This document shows positions 1 to 10,994 of a DNA stretch of 64,000 nucleotides, one piece after another (within the stretch, counting starts at the first letter, position 1; the number at the start of each line of letters is the position of its first letter). This stretch comes from Ligula intestinalis (lineage: Eukaryota > Platyhelminthes > Cestoda > Diphyllobothriidea > Diphyllobothriidae). Below the pieces are notes generated by a model, which did no database searches, was not told the origin of the DNA, and was given only the letters and a program-made list of their open reading frames with translations. Location of the stretch: the NCBI GenBank assembly GCA_036362985.1, contig JAYGXS010000007.1:9001079-9065078 (forward strand), read 5' to 3'. A program made the position numbers and the translations under genes.

Positions 1-416
1 TTAATTCCTTTTTCGAAATAAAAAGGTTCTATGCATTACGCAGGTGTGCATTTGGCAAGAAAGGAATTTTTGCGTGACCCTCGTATCGTATGGTCTTGAC
101 AGTGCCAGCCAGTTTCAACAAAAGTCGTTTGATCCTGCATTCCGTCGGCTGAAGTGGTCATCGCTCATGTTTCCTTTTCAGTGTGAAGTCGCCTCATGAC
201 GTTCTTCGTGTTTTTATTTTGCAAACGTCTGTGGACTGCTCTTCGTCAAAAAATATTACCTTTCATTAACTTCTTGACCTATATCATCCGAACGTGAAAC
301 ATGAACAACAGTAGCAGTCATACTGTGCCTACTCACATTTAATCTACTATGCATTGCTAATTAAACAGAGCCAGTAGCCACTGTATGTTTTATACGTTCC
401 GTCTTCTTTTTGCCAG
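1..416 (+). other. Intron or upstream flank of the LMX1-like gene
   Basis: This AT-rich stretch has no convincing coding frame. It ends in a pyrimidine-rich tract and an AG at 415-416, directly before the LIM-domain exon, so its 3' part is read as the end of an intron. The exon with the first LIM domain, expected upstream in this family, is not in the window. Confidence 0.6.
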
Positions 417-966
417 GCTCTATGCCACAAAGTGCGCTACCTGCAAGCAGCCGATGCTGAGTCACGAACTGTGCATGCGCACACGCGACCCCTCCGCGGG
501 TGACAACGCAGATGCCGCCAGATTGGTTCATCATGTCTCCTGCTTCGTCTGCTCCATCTGTTCGCTTCCGCTGGCAGCTGGTGAGCCCTATACCTACCAT
601 CCCACCACCGGGGCGCTAGTCTGCAAAGCCGACTTCCTCCGTGGCCTGACTTCCTCCAGGCCCGGCGCTGGCCCCCCCTCCTCCTCAGCTGAGGCTGCTG
701 CTGGTGGTAGTGGTGGTGGTGGTGGTGGTCCTGCCGCCTCTTCCTCCACTGTCGATGTATCCGGCGCCAGGAAACGGCACTTTGTGGGGGACTCGGGCCC
801 CCTCTCCTCCTCCTCTTCGTCTGGGGCTGCCGCTGCTGCTGCTGCTGCTTCCACGCAGTTCTCTGCGGGGGATCCAAACGCTAAGCGCGGACGCACCACG
901 CTCTCTTATGAGCAGCGCTGTCGCCTGCAGGAGGTCTTCGATGCAGACTGCAGGCCCCCACGGAAG
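417..966 (+). CDS. LMX1-type LIM-homeobox protein, exon with LIM2 and first half of homeodomain
   Basis: The exon encodes part of a nuclear LIM-homeodomain transcription factor. The acceptor is AG at 415-416; base 417 completes a codon begun upstream, and the frame then opens LYATKCATCK. The LIM zinc ligands are visible: CATC from 433, HVSC, CSIC, and CKAD near 621-633. This matches the LMX1 LIM2 start, which known members begin as LFAAKC. The first zinc loop carries an extra stretch of about a dozen residues. A low-complexity linker of Gly, Ser and Ala runs follows (about 640-870). The homeodomain starts near 880 (KRGRTTLSYEQRC) and stops at CRPPRK, where the donor GTGAG begins at 967 in phase 0. 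The subfamily call rests on the LIM2-homeodomain pairing and on VIQVWFQNQRA in the next exon; other LIM-homeobox subfamilies are less likely but not excluded. Confidence 0.85.
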
Positions 967-1119
967 GTGAGTCTGTTGTCTTTGAGTGTGTGTGTACGAA
1001 ATCATTTGTCTCTCAGTACCGTTGTTAAGGGTTCTATGCTTAGGTACGTTATTACCCGGTCCGCTACCTAGAATCCACATGAACCGCGGGCCATTACTGT
1101 GATAGTCGATGCAGCAGCA

Positions 1120-1168
1120 GTAATAATAGCATTAGTGGTAACAGTAGTGGTAGTGGTCGTAGAAGTAC

Positions 1169-1200
<32 letters not shown>

Positions 1201-1254
1201 ATAGTAGTGGTAGTAATAGTAGTAATGGTAGTAGTATTAGTAGTAATAGTAGTG

Positions 1255-1290
<36 letters not shown>

Positions 1291-1735
1291 ATGGTAGTAG
1301 TAGTAGTAGTAGTAGAAGTAGTAGTACTAGTAGTAGTAGTAATAGTAGTAGAAGTAGCAATAGTAGTAGTAGAAACGGTCGTATTAGAGGCAGTACAAGT
1401 TGGGGGAGTAGTAATAGTATTAGTATTAGCCGTGGTAGAAGATGAAGATGAAGAATTTATGGCAGTAATGGTAGTCGTATGAGAAGGAGTAATGGTAAAA
1501 TCGGTATTAGCAGAAGTAGTTGTAGTAAGTATAGTGGAGGTAGGAAGAGTAGTAGTAGTAACGGTGTTAATAGTGGTGTTAGACTTAGTGGTAGTCGTAT
1601 TAGAGATAGTAGCAGCAACAGTAACATCATTAGTAGTAGTTGTGTGAGAAGTAGTTGAGGTAGCAGGAGTAGTAGTAGAAGTAGGCATATTTGGGGTAGT
1701 ATAGGTAGAAGTAGTAGTCATATTAGCAGATGAAA
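1120..1735 (+). repeat. Degenerate GTA/GTN trinucleotide microsatellite
   Basis: A dense run of GTA units at about 1138-1370 decays into GTA/GTG/GTC variants up to about 1735. All frames read as homopolymer-like peptides on both strands, which are artefacts of the repeat. It lies inside the LMX1-like intron. Confidence 0.95.
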
Positions 1736-2084
1736 TAGTAGTACTGCATTATGAGTATCGGGAGTGTTGTTGTTTGTGTCTGCAACATTCGCGCTGGCTG
1801 TGTCAGGCTGATGTGATTGGAGTATAGTCGTGTTATTTAGAACGCAATAGAGGAACGCAATTGAGGAGAATGAAGAATCGAGTACCCTAGAATAGGGCTA
1901 TACTCATCTTATAATTGACGTACAAGAACTAAAAAGGGATGGAGAGTGGTTAGAATAATGTATACAATAAGCAAGCGTTCATTAGGAACAGGGATGAATG
2001 TTAATCAACGAGGGTGAGAGGGTAGGGGTGAACGATTGTCAAATAAGTATTAGCACGACACAGGCTGTGTCCGTTTCTAGTAGG

Positions 2085-2540
2085 TTTGGACTACGAGGAC
2101 TTGGATACTGCTGTTATAAGTACGTGCCTATGCTTAAGTGCGATTTCTAGTAATCATACTTATTAAGGCCAGTCAATAGTATACTATAATGTGGCCTGTC
2201 CGTGCTTTTAGGAAATCGGAACCAAGTGTGCACTCCCCCCCCCTCAAATCTGTATGAGGTAGCAACAAATAGTTAATGGGTGAAGACAAAGCGTCTCAGT
2301 AATGGGTGTCGTGCTTTAAGTACTGCTGTCACTACTACTGCTGCTACTATTTATATACTACTTATTAGCTATACATATGAGTGATATTGGTAATATTACC
2401 TTTGCTATTTTTAAGTCGGAGGTGACGCTGATTAAAAGTCAACGCTGGGCCTCATCTCCCCTCTATTTCAACAAAAGTGTCTGAGGCTAGGACCACACCA
2501 GTGCTTGCCGTGGTTTCCTCCTTTTACCAAAAACGTTTGG
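2085..2540 (+). repeat. Dispersed repeat, segments A (2085-2200) and B (2322-2540)
   Basis: Segment A and segment B both recur near the SIX gene at 13372-13485 (A) and 13085-13365 (B), same strand. Shared landmarks are GACTACGAGG in A, and GACGCTGATTA followed by CAACGCTGGGCCT or CAGCGCTGGGCCT in B. The order is A-B here and B-A there. No coding sequence is seen in it. Confidence 0.75.
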
Positions 2541-2544
2541 TTGC

Positions 2545-2835
2545 CGTGGTAGCAGTAATACTAGTAGTGGTAGTCGTTTTATAAGTAGTAGCGATAGTTG
2601 TAGTAGTAATAGTAGCAGTACTAACAACAGTATTATAAATATTAGTAGTAGTATTAATAGTAAAAGGAACACTCGTATAGGTAGCAGGATTAGTAGTAAT
2701 AGTGGTAGTAGTAATAGTAGAGGTAGTAGCAGGGGCACTAGGATAGGTAGCAGGATTAGTAGTAGTCGAAGTATGGGTAAGGGAGGTTCAAGTATTATTA
2801 GTAATAGTAGTCATATTAGCACTAGTAATAGTAGC
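2545..2835 (+). repeat. Second GTA-type microsatellite block in the LMX1-like intron
   Basis: Degenerate GTA/AGT units like those at 1120-1735. Both blocks are followed by the same flank (GTAGTCATATTAGCA, then GTCTGCAACA), so the two look like an internal duplication about 1.1 kb apart. Confidence 0.85.
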
Positions 2836-2962
2836 ACTACAACAGTGTTATAGGAGTGTCTGCAACACCTGCGCTGTTGGTGTATTTGTAGCACGAGCGG
2901 ATACGCAGGTGCAGTGTATACCCCCTCGTTCTCGCTCTCTACCTCCGTTTTCTGTTTTCCAG

Positions 2963-3439
2963 GTTCGTGAAGCCCTTGCGAGGGACATGGACCTTCCCGT
3001 GCGTGTGATCCAGGTTTGGTTCCAGAACCAGCGTGCCAGGGAGAAGAAGCTGGCCTGCTCATCTGCCGGTGGCGGCGGTGGGGAGCCCATGGTGGACTCC
3101 CTGCCCCCCGTCACCACCCCTTCCGACTACCACTCCAGACTGGTTATTCGCCGTCAAACGAACAGCGCTGGTTGGCAGCATGGCTCCTCTGATGGTGGCG
3201 GCGGCGGCGTCGTTGAGAGCGCCGACATCAACAACACCCTGCCCTCCCAATCTCCCTCACAGTTTCCTCCTCCGCCGCCCCAGGCTTGGCGACCCGAAGC
3301 GCGTTCCGTCTCCTCGCCGTCCGCACCAGGATCTCTACAGTCCGATCCACCCAACAATCCCGCTCACTCCCGGCTGGCCAGTGCGGCCCATTCACCCGCT
3401 TTTGCGCACCACCAACAGGGCTCCTGGCTTCCAAACTCC
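2963..3439 (+). CDS. LMX1-type LIM-homeobox protein, exon with second half of homeodomain
   Basis: This is the exon after the 2-kb intron. It opens in phase 0 with VREALARDMDLPVRVIQVWF and completes the homeodomain: recognition helix VIQVWFQNQRAREKKLA, with the invariant W, F, N and R of homeodomain helix 3. After the homeodomain (about 3055) the product is low-complexity, rich in Pro, Ser, Gly and Gln, as is usual for the C-terminal part of such factors. The frame stays open to NS at 3439, where a strong donor GTAAGT starts at 3440, so the gene continues downstream. I could not identify the next exon. Joined to 417-966 it gives a continuous homeodomain of 60 residues, which supports both splice sites. 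Confidence 0.87.
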
Positions 3440-3689
3440 GTAAGTTCTTCGCAAGCTGTCTGTCTGTGACTGTGGGTGTAAAGCGAGCGCCGTCATCTAG
3501 TCTAAAATATTAAATATAAACGGCTACTCACTTATTACGATTAGTATGAGTAAATAAAATCGATATCCTTCCGTCGGTTAGTGGGTTGCCAGGTTTCAGC
3601 AAAAAACATCCTCCATTCAAAATGTATAAAATCAGGCGCATAAACTCACAACACCGGGAAATAAAAAGTAATCTTTAATCATTTTCGAC

Positions 3690-4340
3690 ATTGTGGACGT
3701 ATGTCCTTGGAAAATTCGTCAATCATAGGCCAAATTGGATTGCTTTCAAGACGGCGTGCACTGATGACCTCATTGTAGTTCAAATAAACAAAGAGGGATA
3801 AAAATCAGCGTGAAGTTCTGGAGAGTGCTACCTTCGACATTAACTTCGGTATTCATCGTGTGTGCGTCTTTTCTGTGACGACCGTGTAATAGAACACCGA
3901 AATGGCAGTTAATGAAGTGGATATCGACATTGACAGTTCAACCGCCGATTTCGACCGTATGTCCACCGTGTACTCCACGGCGTGGTGGTTGTGCAGAGAC
4001 GGTAATTTACGCACTAAGTAGCTTTAGTTGATGGTTGTATCTACTGCACTCTCTTTCTCACCCGTATGAGCCCCTCTGTCAAGACAGTTAGAAGAACTAG
4101 AGGTGAGATCAGGCACAGGTGGGAAGCCCAGCCTGAACCATCATGCCTAACTGCGATCTCACGGATTTGGAGTGCCATAAAGTCCACAAGTCGCGAGCGC
4201 CTGGATCTGCATCTATGCCTGCCATCAACGTCCACCTCCCCCATGTTTGGCATTTTTCACGGGAACACAACGCCTTCCATGTTCTGATCTGGTCCGCGTG
4301 TTGCTGCAGTGACCTTATAGCAGCGTTTCAGTTACTAAGG
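3690..4340 (+). repeat. Dispersed repeat X, copy 1
   Basis: This shares diverged blocks with 33370-33770 and 43750-44110. One block carries ACAGTTCAACCG and a following ATGTCCACC; another has a GTCAAGACA-type core then a GGTG-rich stretch. It is old and heavily mutated, with no recognisable protein. Edges are approximate. Confidence 0.45.
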
Positions 4341-7300
4341 GGAACTGGTCTGGATGTCAAGTGGGAGGATCTCTTTCAAACGGTCCCAACAAGGAATCTC
4401 AGAAGACATGATTGCCAGTTGAAGAAGGAACCGAGCCGCACAAACCAACGTCCATCCTTCGTCTCTTGAAGGGTCATTTGACAGTAGAAATCCTCGCCAG
4501 TGTCTGTTGTGCATTCACCTACCGCGAACTTGTTCAGGAGATGTCTGGATAATCATCTGTTAAAGGCCAATGCAAACTTTCACAACTCACCTAACATAAA
4601 TTCCTACAAAAACATACTACTCGCTTGATTTCAATAGAGCTTTTATTTGCACTGAATGTGTTCAGGTGAATATTTTTATAGTGGATATACAGTGAACGTT
4701 TTGTAAGTTGCCGTTCCGCAAACGCCTCACCTTCTGAACCATTCATGTTTCCCAAGTAGTGTTATACACTCTTACACAACAACAGCGATCTGTGACCATT
4801 TTTGCATGTTTCAGTACACTATGCATTCCTGTACCGTTTCAATGGAGTTTTAAAGGTATTCGGTCATTTACTCCAAATATACTGACTGGTCTACCCCGAG
4901 GCTCGTTAAGGGTGCATTAGCTCGATATTTAACAAAATACACTCATCAAAATTCCTTTCCGTCTAAAATATGAAGTTGCTGAACTATGCGGAGTGGTCTG
5001 TGTTCGATACACAGGCCAGATTGCCTGTGTAGCATCCTGGCGTGCCTGACATAACTGACGGATAATGCTTCGCGATAATTGATATTTTAACCGTACCCAT
5101 ATAATCCTTCCGAATTAAAAACGCATTTCATCAGATAGAAAACTTATTGTAACGTATTTAGTCCCTTTTAGACACTCGTCTTCCAGCTAACAATATCTCC
5201 AACGTCACCATATGAGAAGTCGCGTTAGCCTTGATAGTGAACCGTTAATACGATAGCAGCTAGGTGAGGCGCAAATGTCTGTTCAAGTCAATCTTGTGTA
5301 GGCTTAAATCTTGCACGCAGTCCGCACCAGTTTGGGCGAAACTCTACATCCTATTTTCTGTCGAATGTTCTTGTCTATTTCCCTCCTTATTGTTTGCCGT
5401 TTGTTTTTCGCAACACAACCAATTAAAACATACTACTGGCATTCGTTGCAGTAGGAATTTTATTGTCATTTTACTTGCTTGTCCTCCAGCCCGTGAGACT
5501 GCCCAACCGCCAGGTTTGACAGACTTGACGTCTGTCCCGACCTCTCCCCGTGGGGCCGTCCTCCAGACTGTCTCTCTCTCTCTCTCGCCGGATACTCGCC
5601 CGTCTGCCAGTGGACCCTCTTGACTTGCATTTTCCTCCCTTGCCGAATTTCTGGTGCTCGTAGTATTTCACGGGTGCTTCTTGCTTTTCTCAACGCCTGA
5701 CCATCGCCCCCCGGCCCCCTTCAGACGTTACCACTTCTTTGCAATATTTCCTTTTGGAGAAACATCACTTTGAGTTATTATTCCAACCAAGTGGTAGTGT
5801 TGTCGATTTTAACCTTTATTTGATTAAGATTGCATATTAACCTCCCCACCCTACCCACCCCTCCTCTTTGGGACCGAACCACTAGCTCGCCTCTCTTTCT
5901 CTCTTTTGTGTGTATGTAAAAATATATGCGTGCAAACGCGGGTGATTCCGAGACTCTTCCGCCTGTACATATCTCTGCCGTCACACGCATACAAACACAC
6001 TTGTGTATAAGATGTATAAATAAGCATATTATTACTATCATGCCTGTCTACTTTCGCGCACAGACCCGCGTAATCATTACTATAACAAATGCAGTTAATT
6101 TTATTTCTATAAGTTCTCTTTTCTTCTTTCTCCAGTGCAGTCAGTGGGTGGGTGGAATTGGTTAGCGCCGTATCGAGGAGCGCGGTGTTGTAAGCAGGGT
6201 ATCTGTGTGGTGTCGTTGTCTAATTACGCCCTTTAGGAATACCCGATGAAGAATACAACATAACTCTGATCGTCACCCGGGGGAGAGTTTATTGTGTACG
6301 AAACCTGGAGTTGCTGTCTCGGGTGGCAGTTGTGCCGCTGGCGTTATCCAGAGCTGAATGTCCCGCCTCGGGACGATACCCGGGCCTGGGGTGGACGGGT
6401 GGTGTCCTTTTCAGTCCGTGTTGCAACTCACTGTCCGAGGTCTGACCGTTGCTCATTAGGAATTTTCAAGCGCATTCGATTATGGTATTATTGGGCGCGT
6501 TTGAATAAGGTCACCTGCTGCGTGGTACACCTAAGGGGCCCTTGGGGAACTGGAAATAGTTGGGCACGTGCGTGCGTTTGTGTGTGTCCGGTCCAGCTGT
6601 TTAAGGTCATGGCTTGGGGACAGACGTATGCCCTTGAGGCAGTCAGTTCTTGACAAAGGAATCTTTATAGGCAGTCGGCCACAAACACGACGCCTCAGGA
6701 CAGCCTGCAAAGTTATGCTGGCATTAGGTTAGGCTAGGCACCTAACGCATGGAACGGACCGAAACTGACCACTCAGCATTTCTGCACAACCGCCGGTGAG
6801 TAGTACTCACTTGGGGAGGGGCTTTGAATGCAACATAGCGGGGCAAATAGCCCCAGCAGTTACAATGCAACTATGGTGCGAGTAACTGCAGCAACAGTTT
6901 CAAAATTTAACCTGTCAATACTGGTGAGCGTGCAAGTCTCAGGAAGTAATTGAGAAGGAGCAAGAAATTAGTTAGCCTGATCCAATCAGCCACGAACACT
7001 GTTGTGCGAGGACGCTTTATCGGCACGTTGAGATGTACTGCATTTGTCGAACTACAATATCTTCAACGGGTGTTTAGAAAACGTTGCTACACGTGCAACT
7101 CCATCAACTGGTACATGTGCAAATAAGACGAGTAGCAAAATCCTACCGATCCCAAACGTTGGTGGGTGAGTCCGTACATAAAAAACCTCTCAGAGGCCGT
7201 CGACCTCCTTCTTGCACAACTTGAAGTTGGGGTCACTCGTAGACCGGAAACAACTATAAGGCGTTAGATAATAAAACCAAAAGGCCCGCTGCAATGTCAA

Positions 7301-7429
7301 GAAATATATAGAGTGGTCTGTCGCATCTGCTGCAGTTGTGGGCAAAGCAATTACGCCGGAGAAACTGGAAGACTTCTCAAGACGTGAGTTGCCGAACACG
7401 CGGTAACAGTGCGGAAAAATGACGCCAAT

Positions 7430-7790
7430 TCTTAAGGTGTGATTCATTCGACGAGACTCGACCACGCATTCAAATTTGGTGAGGCCGAAATTCTCGTGAG
7501 AGGCGACAATGTTGGGTCGCAAGTTGCTCGAGTCGTGGTTCACGGGCTACAGTCTATAAACAAGTACAGTAACCTGCACAACGCATATTCGGTGCTGAGG
7601 TTCAGTTTTGCCGAAGCAGTTCGCCACTCGGACAACACACAGACGAACGCGTCTTCTAGCACCAGCACCAAATGGCCGACATATCATCACGCTCAAGACC
7701 AGCAGGGGTGATGAACGTTCCGCTGGTGACGACTCACATGCCGGCCGTCAAGTAATTAGCGCACAAGTGGGCAACTATCCTCGATAGGAG
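7430..7790 (-). repeat. Dispersed repeat, partner of 38260-38640 in opposite orientation
   Basis: The reverse complement matches 38260-38640: blocks around GGATAGTTGCCC, a GCTAATT block and the TCTCGTCGAATGA block occur in the same order. Two small translated stretches, KFECVVESRRM here and KFECVAGSRRM there, are similar in matching frames, so the ancestor may have been coding or simply conserved. Confidence 0.6.
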
Positions 7791-7971
7791 GGAGTCGTTA
7801 CTTGTCATAGGTATAGAGTAACCTGGTGGTGGTATCCTATGAATACTGCAAATCCCTAACAGGAATTCCGTTTTCGGTTGTAGTCTGCTCACTGTGGGCC
7901 GCATAAGGTTCCCTACCAATCACAGTTGCCGCATCATTTGACCTATATATTTTGCTCTTCAAATACTGTGA

Positions 7972-8330
7972 AATGTCCCCAGGACTAATAGGTAGAAGGA
8001 GGCCAAGCCAGTTCTGATCGTAAGAGTCTTTAATCAAGATAACACCAGTGCAGCCTGTTATAAGGCGTTGCTTCTTCTAGACTGTTCCTGGCCTATCGCA
8101 CAAGAGGGAGAGTTCTGGCGTGGTTTCCCAAGCTGCGGGACGTTGTAGAACATTGCAGCGCACGTGGGAGCGGGCGTCACGTGAGCTCACGGCGCGCGCG
8201 GCCGGTCTGCCGGCATGGCTCAACCAGGGTGCACTTCCAGCTCTGAGTGCGTAACCGTCCCCATAACATACTGCGACCCGATCGTAGTCTTGGTGCGCAA
8301 TTTTTGGGAATATCACGTCAGCAAAGGGGG
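7972..8330 (-). repeat. Dispersed repeat Y, copy 1
   Basis: This begins with AATAGGTAGAAGGAGG and GGTTCTGATCGTAAGAG-like blocks that recur at 16188-16260, and more weakly near 11090. The distal part is GC-rich and shares CTCTGAGTGC with 16530. It has no coding frame; strand is arbitrary and edges are approximate. Confidence 0.5.
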
Positions 8331-8977
8331 CCTTGATTATTAGAACAGGCCAATTACTTGGGCTGGGGAACCATTCCTTTTTGATGTTATCGAACTCGTG
8401 GATTTGTTTTTACCTACTGAAGGTTTTGGCCTTTTAATTTCCTCGGAACTTAATATCTAACTTGAACTAGATCAGCATATTCGCGGGTCTACAGACGCAA
8501 ACCAAAAGTTGTCGTGAATATTTGGGCCGAAGCCCATCAGCCACTGCGGGACAACCGCGTCCTACTCACGGGCACTCTGTAGTATAATTTATTTAGTATA
8601 ATTATCATACTGACTGTACAGGTACTAGCTAGAAGCACAGACATGTATTTCGTCGATATTCTGCAGGTTAGAGGGGCTCGCATCATCAGTGGGTCCCCCA
8701 GCATTCCATGTGTGCTTTCTGACGATGACTTCTCGTGTGGAGCCGAAAGCTCAAAATGAGACTATTGTTCCAGAGATCGCGTCCTTTCCTCCTTAATATT
8801 TTGCTCTTCATCTCCTTAGAAATTAATTTCTACCTTGGAAATTGAAACATTGTTTTCCTGGAGGAAATTTTAACAAGGCAAAAATCACAATTCAAGCAGA
8901 ATTTATTCAGGTCATGCAATTTCGTGACCTCTCATTCAGAAATTTGAAACATCGTTTCCCAGGTACAAATTTGAAGA

Positions 8978-9046
8978 CAGCGTGTGCAGCAGAATTTAAT
9001 GGCACCATAAATTTCGCGAGCGCTCATCAGCCGCTTCCGCTCGCTG
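8978..9046 (-). ncRNA. Hammerhead ribozyme, left arm of Penelope-like element
   Basis: This is the reverse complement of the ribozyme at 10021-10089, with the core CTGATGA, then GAAA, then a stem-III hairpin and the ATT cleavage triplet. Pairing is as described for the right-arm copy. Hammerheads are known from Penelope-like elements; activity here is inferred. Confidence 0.7.
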
Positions 9047-9430
9047 CATAAACAGAATAACGAATGATAAATTACAGAATTGAATTCATACAGAAATATC
9101 GATCCAAAACATCAAGGTCACTTGAGATAGCCTAGAGGCAGTCAATAAAGTAGGAATTCAAACATTGTGGGCAGCAAAAAACGCAGTAAACTGTCTAAGG
9201 CAAAAAGATCTAGGGCAAAAATGTGGGAAGGGGGTGGGTAAACAAGGAGCCGGTGCTACCACGGCAGGGTTAGGTTCACCACATGCTCCAGTTGTTTACA
9301 GAGGTCAGGTTTAAACCGCCTTATGTATGCTGCCTCCAGGTAGCGTAAGATGCGAGTTGTTCGTGCCCGAACAAGTACTCGGAAGGATGTTTTAGGGTCA
9401 ACAGAATGACCCGTATCCAATAGGTGTTCA

Positions 9431-9811
9431 GTGATAGAAGAACGGGGAGTCCTATCCTCCTGTCTTAATAACCAACTCGGCAAGTGCTCTTTTGCTCTGG
9501 CTGTTTACCAATTTATATGCACTTGCGGATGCAAGTACATAGGACGAACACTACGGCAATTGGCAGTCAGAGCAAAAGAGCACTTGCCGAGTTGGTTATT
9601 AAGACAGGAGAATAGGACTCCCCGTTCTTCTATCACTGAACACCTATTGGATACGGGTCATTCTGTTGACCCTAAAACATCCTTCCGAGTACTTGTTCGG
9701 GCACGAACAACTCGCATCTTACGCTACCTGGAGGCAGCATACATAAGGCGGTTTAAACCTGACCTATGTAAACAACTGGAGCATGTGGTGAACCTAACCC
9801 CGCCGTGGTAG
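9431..9811 (+). pseudogene. GIY-YIG endonuclease tail of Penelope-like element (5'-truncated)
   Basis: In Penelope-like elements a GIY-YIG nuclease follows the reverse transcriptase and nicks target DNA. The frame reads VYQFICTCGCKYIGRTLR, with the Cys pair (CTCGC) and YIG motif typical of this lineage, followed by VRAKEHLPSW, SSITEHLLDTGH and a C-terminal LRYLEAAYIRRFKPDLC. The reverse transcriptase that should precede it is absent because the copy is truncated where the left inverted arm begins. The first codons (before about 9504) lie in the left arm and are unlikely to be genuine. The nuclease core itself has no stop. Confidence 0.75.
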
Positions 9812-10020
9812 CACCGGCTCCTTGTTTACCCACCCCCTTCCCACATTTTTGCCTTAGATCTTTTTGCCTTAGACAGTTTACTGCGTTTTTTGCTGCCCAC
9901 AATGTTTGAATTCCTACTTTATTGATTGCCTCTTGGCTATCTCAAGTGACCTTGATGTTTTGGATCGATTTTTCTGTATGAATTCAATTCTGTAATTTAT
10001 CATTCGTTATTCTGTTTATG

Positions 10021-10089
10021 CAGCGAGCGGAAGCGGCTGATGAGCGCTCGCGAAATTTATGGTGCCATTAAATTCTGCTACACACGCTG
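10021..10089 (+). ncRNA. Hammerhead ribozyme, right arm of Penelope-like element
   Basis: The core CTGATGA is at 10037-10043 and GAAA at 10052-10055. Stem II is a minimal GC-rich hairpin between them. Stem III folds from the A/T-rich stretch after GAAA with one bulged base. Stem I pairs AGCGG (10032-10036) with CTGCT (10075-10079), and CAGCG (10021-10025) with CGCTG (10085-10089). Predicted cleavage is after base 10074. A type I hammerhead fits; function is inferred from pairing only. Confidence 0.75.
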
Positions 10090-10994
10090 TCTTCAAACCT
10101 CTCATTCAGCTGCAAATATTAATTCCCTATTAAGAAGATCAACTATCTGTACAATTAAGCATTGACTTTGAAGGGTGAAACGTGATAGGCTAATAGAATA
10201 GGAGCTATTAGCTTTAGATGTGGGTGCACGGTGAGGATGTAGAGGAGGAGGGAGGTAGTTATGACAGCAAGACAGTTCATGCTACCGTGAAATCTTGTCG
10301 ATACTTAATTGAACAGTTCATTGATCCTATCAATAGGCAATTACTGTTTGCAGTTGGATAAGAGGTCACGAACATGTATGACGTCAATAAATTCTACTAG
10401 CCACTTGATCTTTACCTTTTTCTAGCTTGGAGTGTTTACGAGGCTACCGGCGCACCGATTAGCTGCACCATTCGCAGCGACGTAGAATACCGACAAAGCA
10501 CGTGCCTGTGCATTCAGTACCTGGAGTGTAACAGTATGTTAAATAATAAGGTAAGTTTGATTGTTGAAATTTATTCCTCGGTTTGATGTCTTCGAGCGAC
10601 AACCTTCCAAACGAGAGTCATTCCATCTAACAGAAAAACACGTGAACGCGTTCTGATCGCTCTGGCAGCGGCATCTCGCCATTGGCTGCGTCCACAGAGC
10701 CTCCTTGGGGCATTATTGGTTTACGTGTGCAAGAAGTTGATCAGCCCTTGCATTTTTCTGAATTTTCAGTTCATTTTGTGAGGGTAATAGGTAAGACCTT
10801 TGAAAATTTAACCGTCTACATGCCGGTGCGTCATATACATCTGTGCACGCACGCTTAACAATTGTAACCTTTAAAATACTATTTACAAATTGTGAGTAGC
10901 ATTGTTTTTAGTAGTTATTGTCTGCAGTTTGTGTGGTATTAGTTCGAGATCAGACTGTCGAGGTACAACAGGGAGCACATATGATAATGATTAG

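Larger units (their letters stand above)
967..2962 (+). other. LMX1-like intron interrupting the homeodomain
   Basis: The intron is 1996 bases, with donor GTGAG at 967 and acceptor TTTTCCAG ending at 2962, phase 0. It splits the homeodomain after residue 29 of 60, between PPRK and VREAL. It is filled with two blocks of GTA-type microsatellite and a dispersed repeat also found downstream of the SIX gene. Confidence 0.85.
3440..8969. other. Non-coding flank of the LMX1-like gene with dispersed repeats
   Basis: There is no supported gene here. It may be intron of the LMX1-like gene. It holds a copy of repeat X (about 3690-4340), a short segment near 4545-4650 that resembles 20565-20660, a TC run near 5573-5590, one arm of a repeat pair with 38.3 kb (7430-7790) and a copy of repeat Y (7972-8330). 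Open frames here show no recognisable domain. Confidence 0.6.
8970..10097 (+). mobile_element. Penelope-like element copy arranged as a 534-bp inverted repeat
   Basis: The left arm 8970-9503 and right arm 9564-10097 are near-identical reverse complements, each 534 bases, around a 60-base spacer. The right arm holds the 3' end of a Penelope-like element in + orientation: the GIY-YIG nuclease tail, an untranslated region and a hammerhead ribozyme. The left arm is the same 3' end in - orientation. The reverse transcriptase part is missing, so the copy is strongly 5'-truncated. Few differences between arms imply a recent event or gene conversion. A second, more diverged copy with the same plan lies at 31745-33225. 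Confidence 0.85.

Noticed and set aside
1099..1721. Long open frames over the GTA tract (poly-Val, poly-Thr, poly-Leu).
   Set aside because: All frames are open on both strands because the sequence is a trinucleotide microsatellite within an intron.
5264..5623. A possible last exon of the LMX1-like gene (acceptor TTGTCCTCCAG near 5489, Ser/Pro-rich frame ending SGPS).
   Set aside because: The exon at 2963-3439 ends in phase 0, which gives only PVRLPNRQV before a stop; the open frame needs a different phase, and no LMX1 C-terminal motif is seen.
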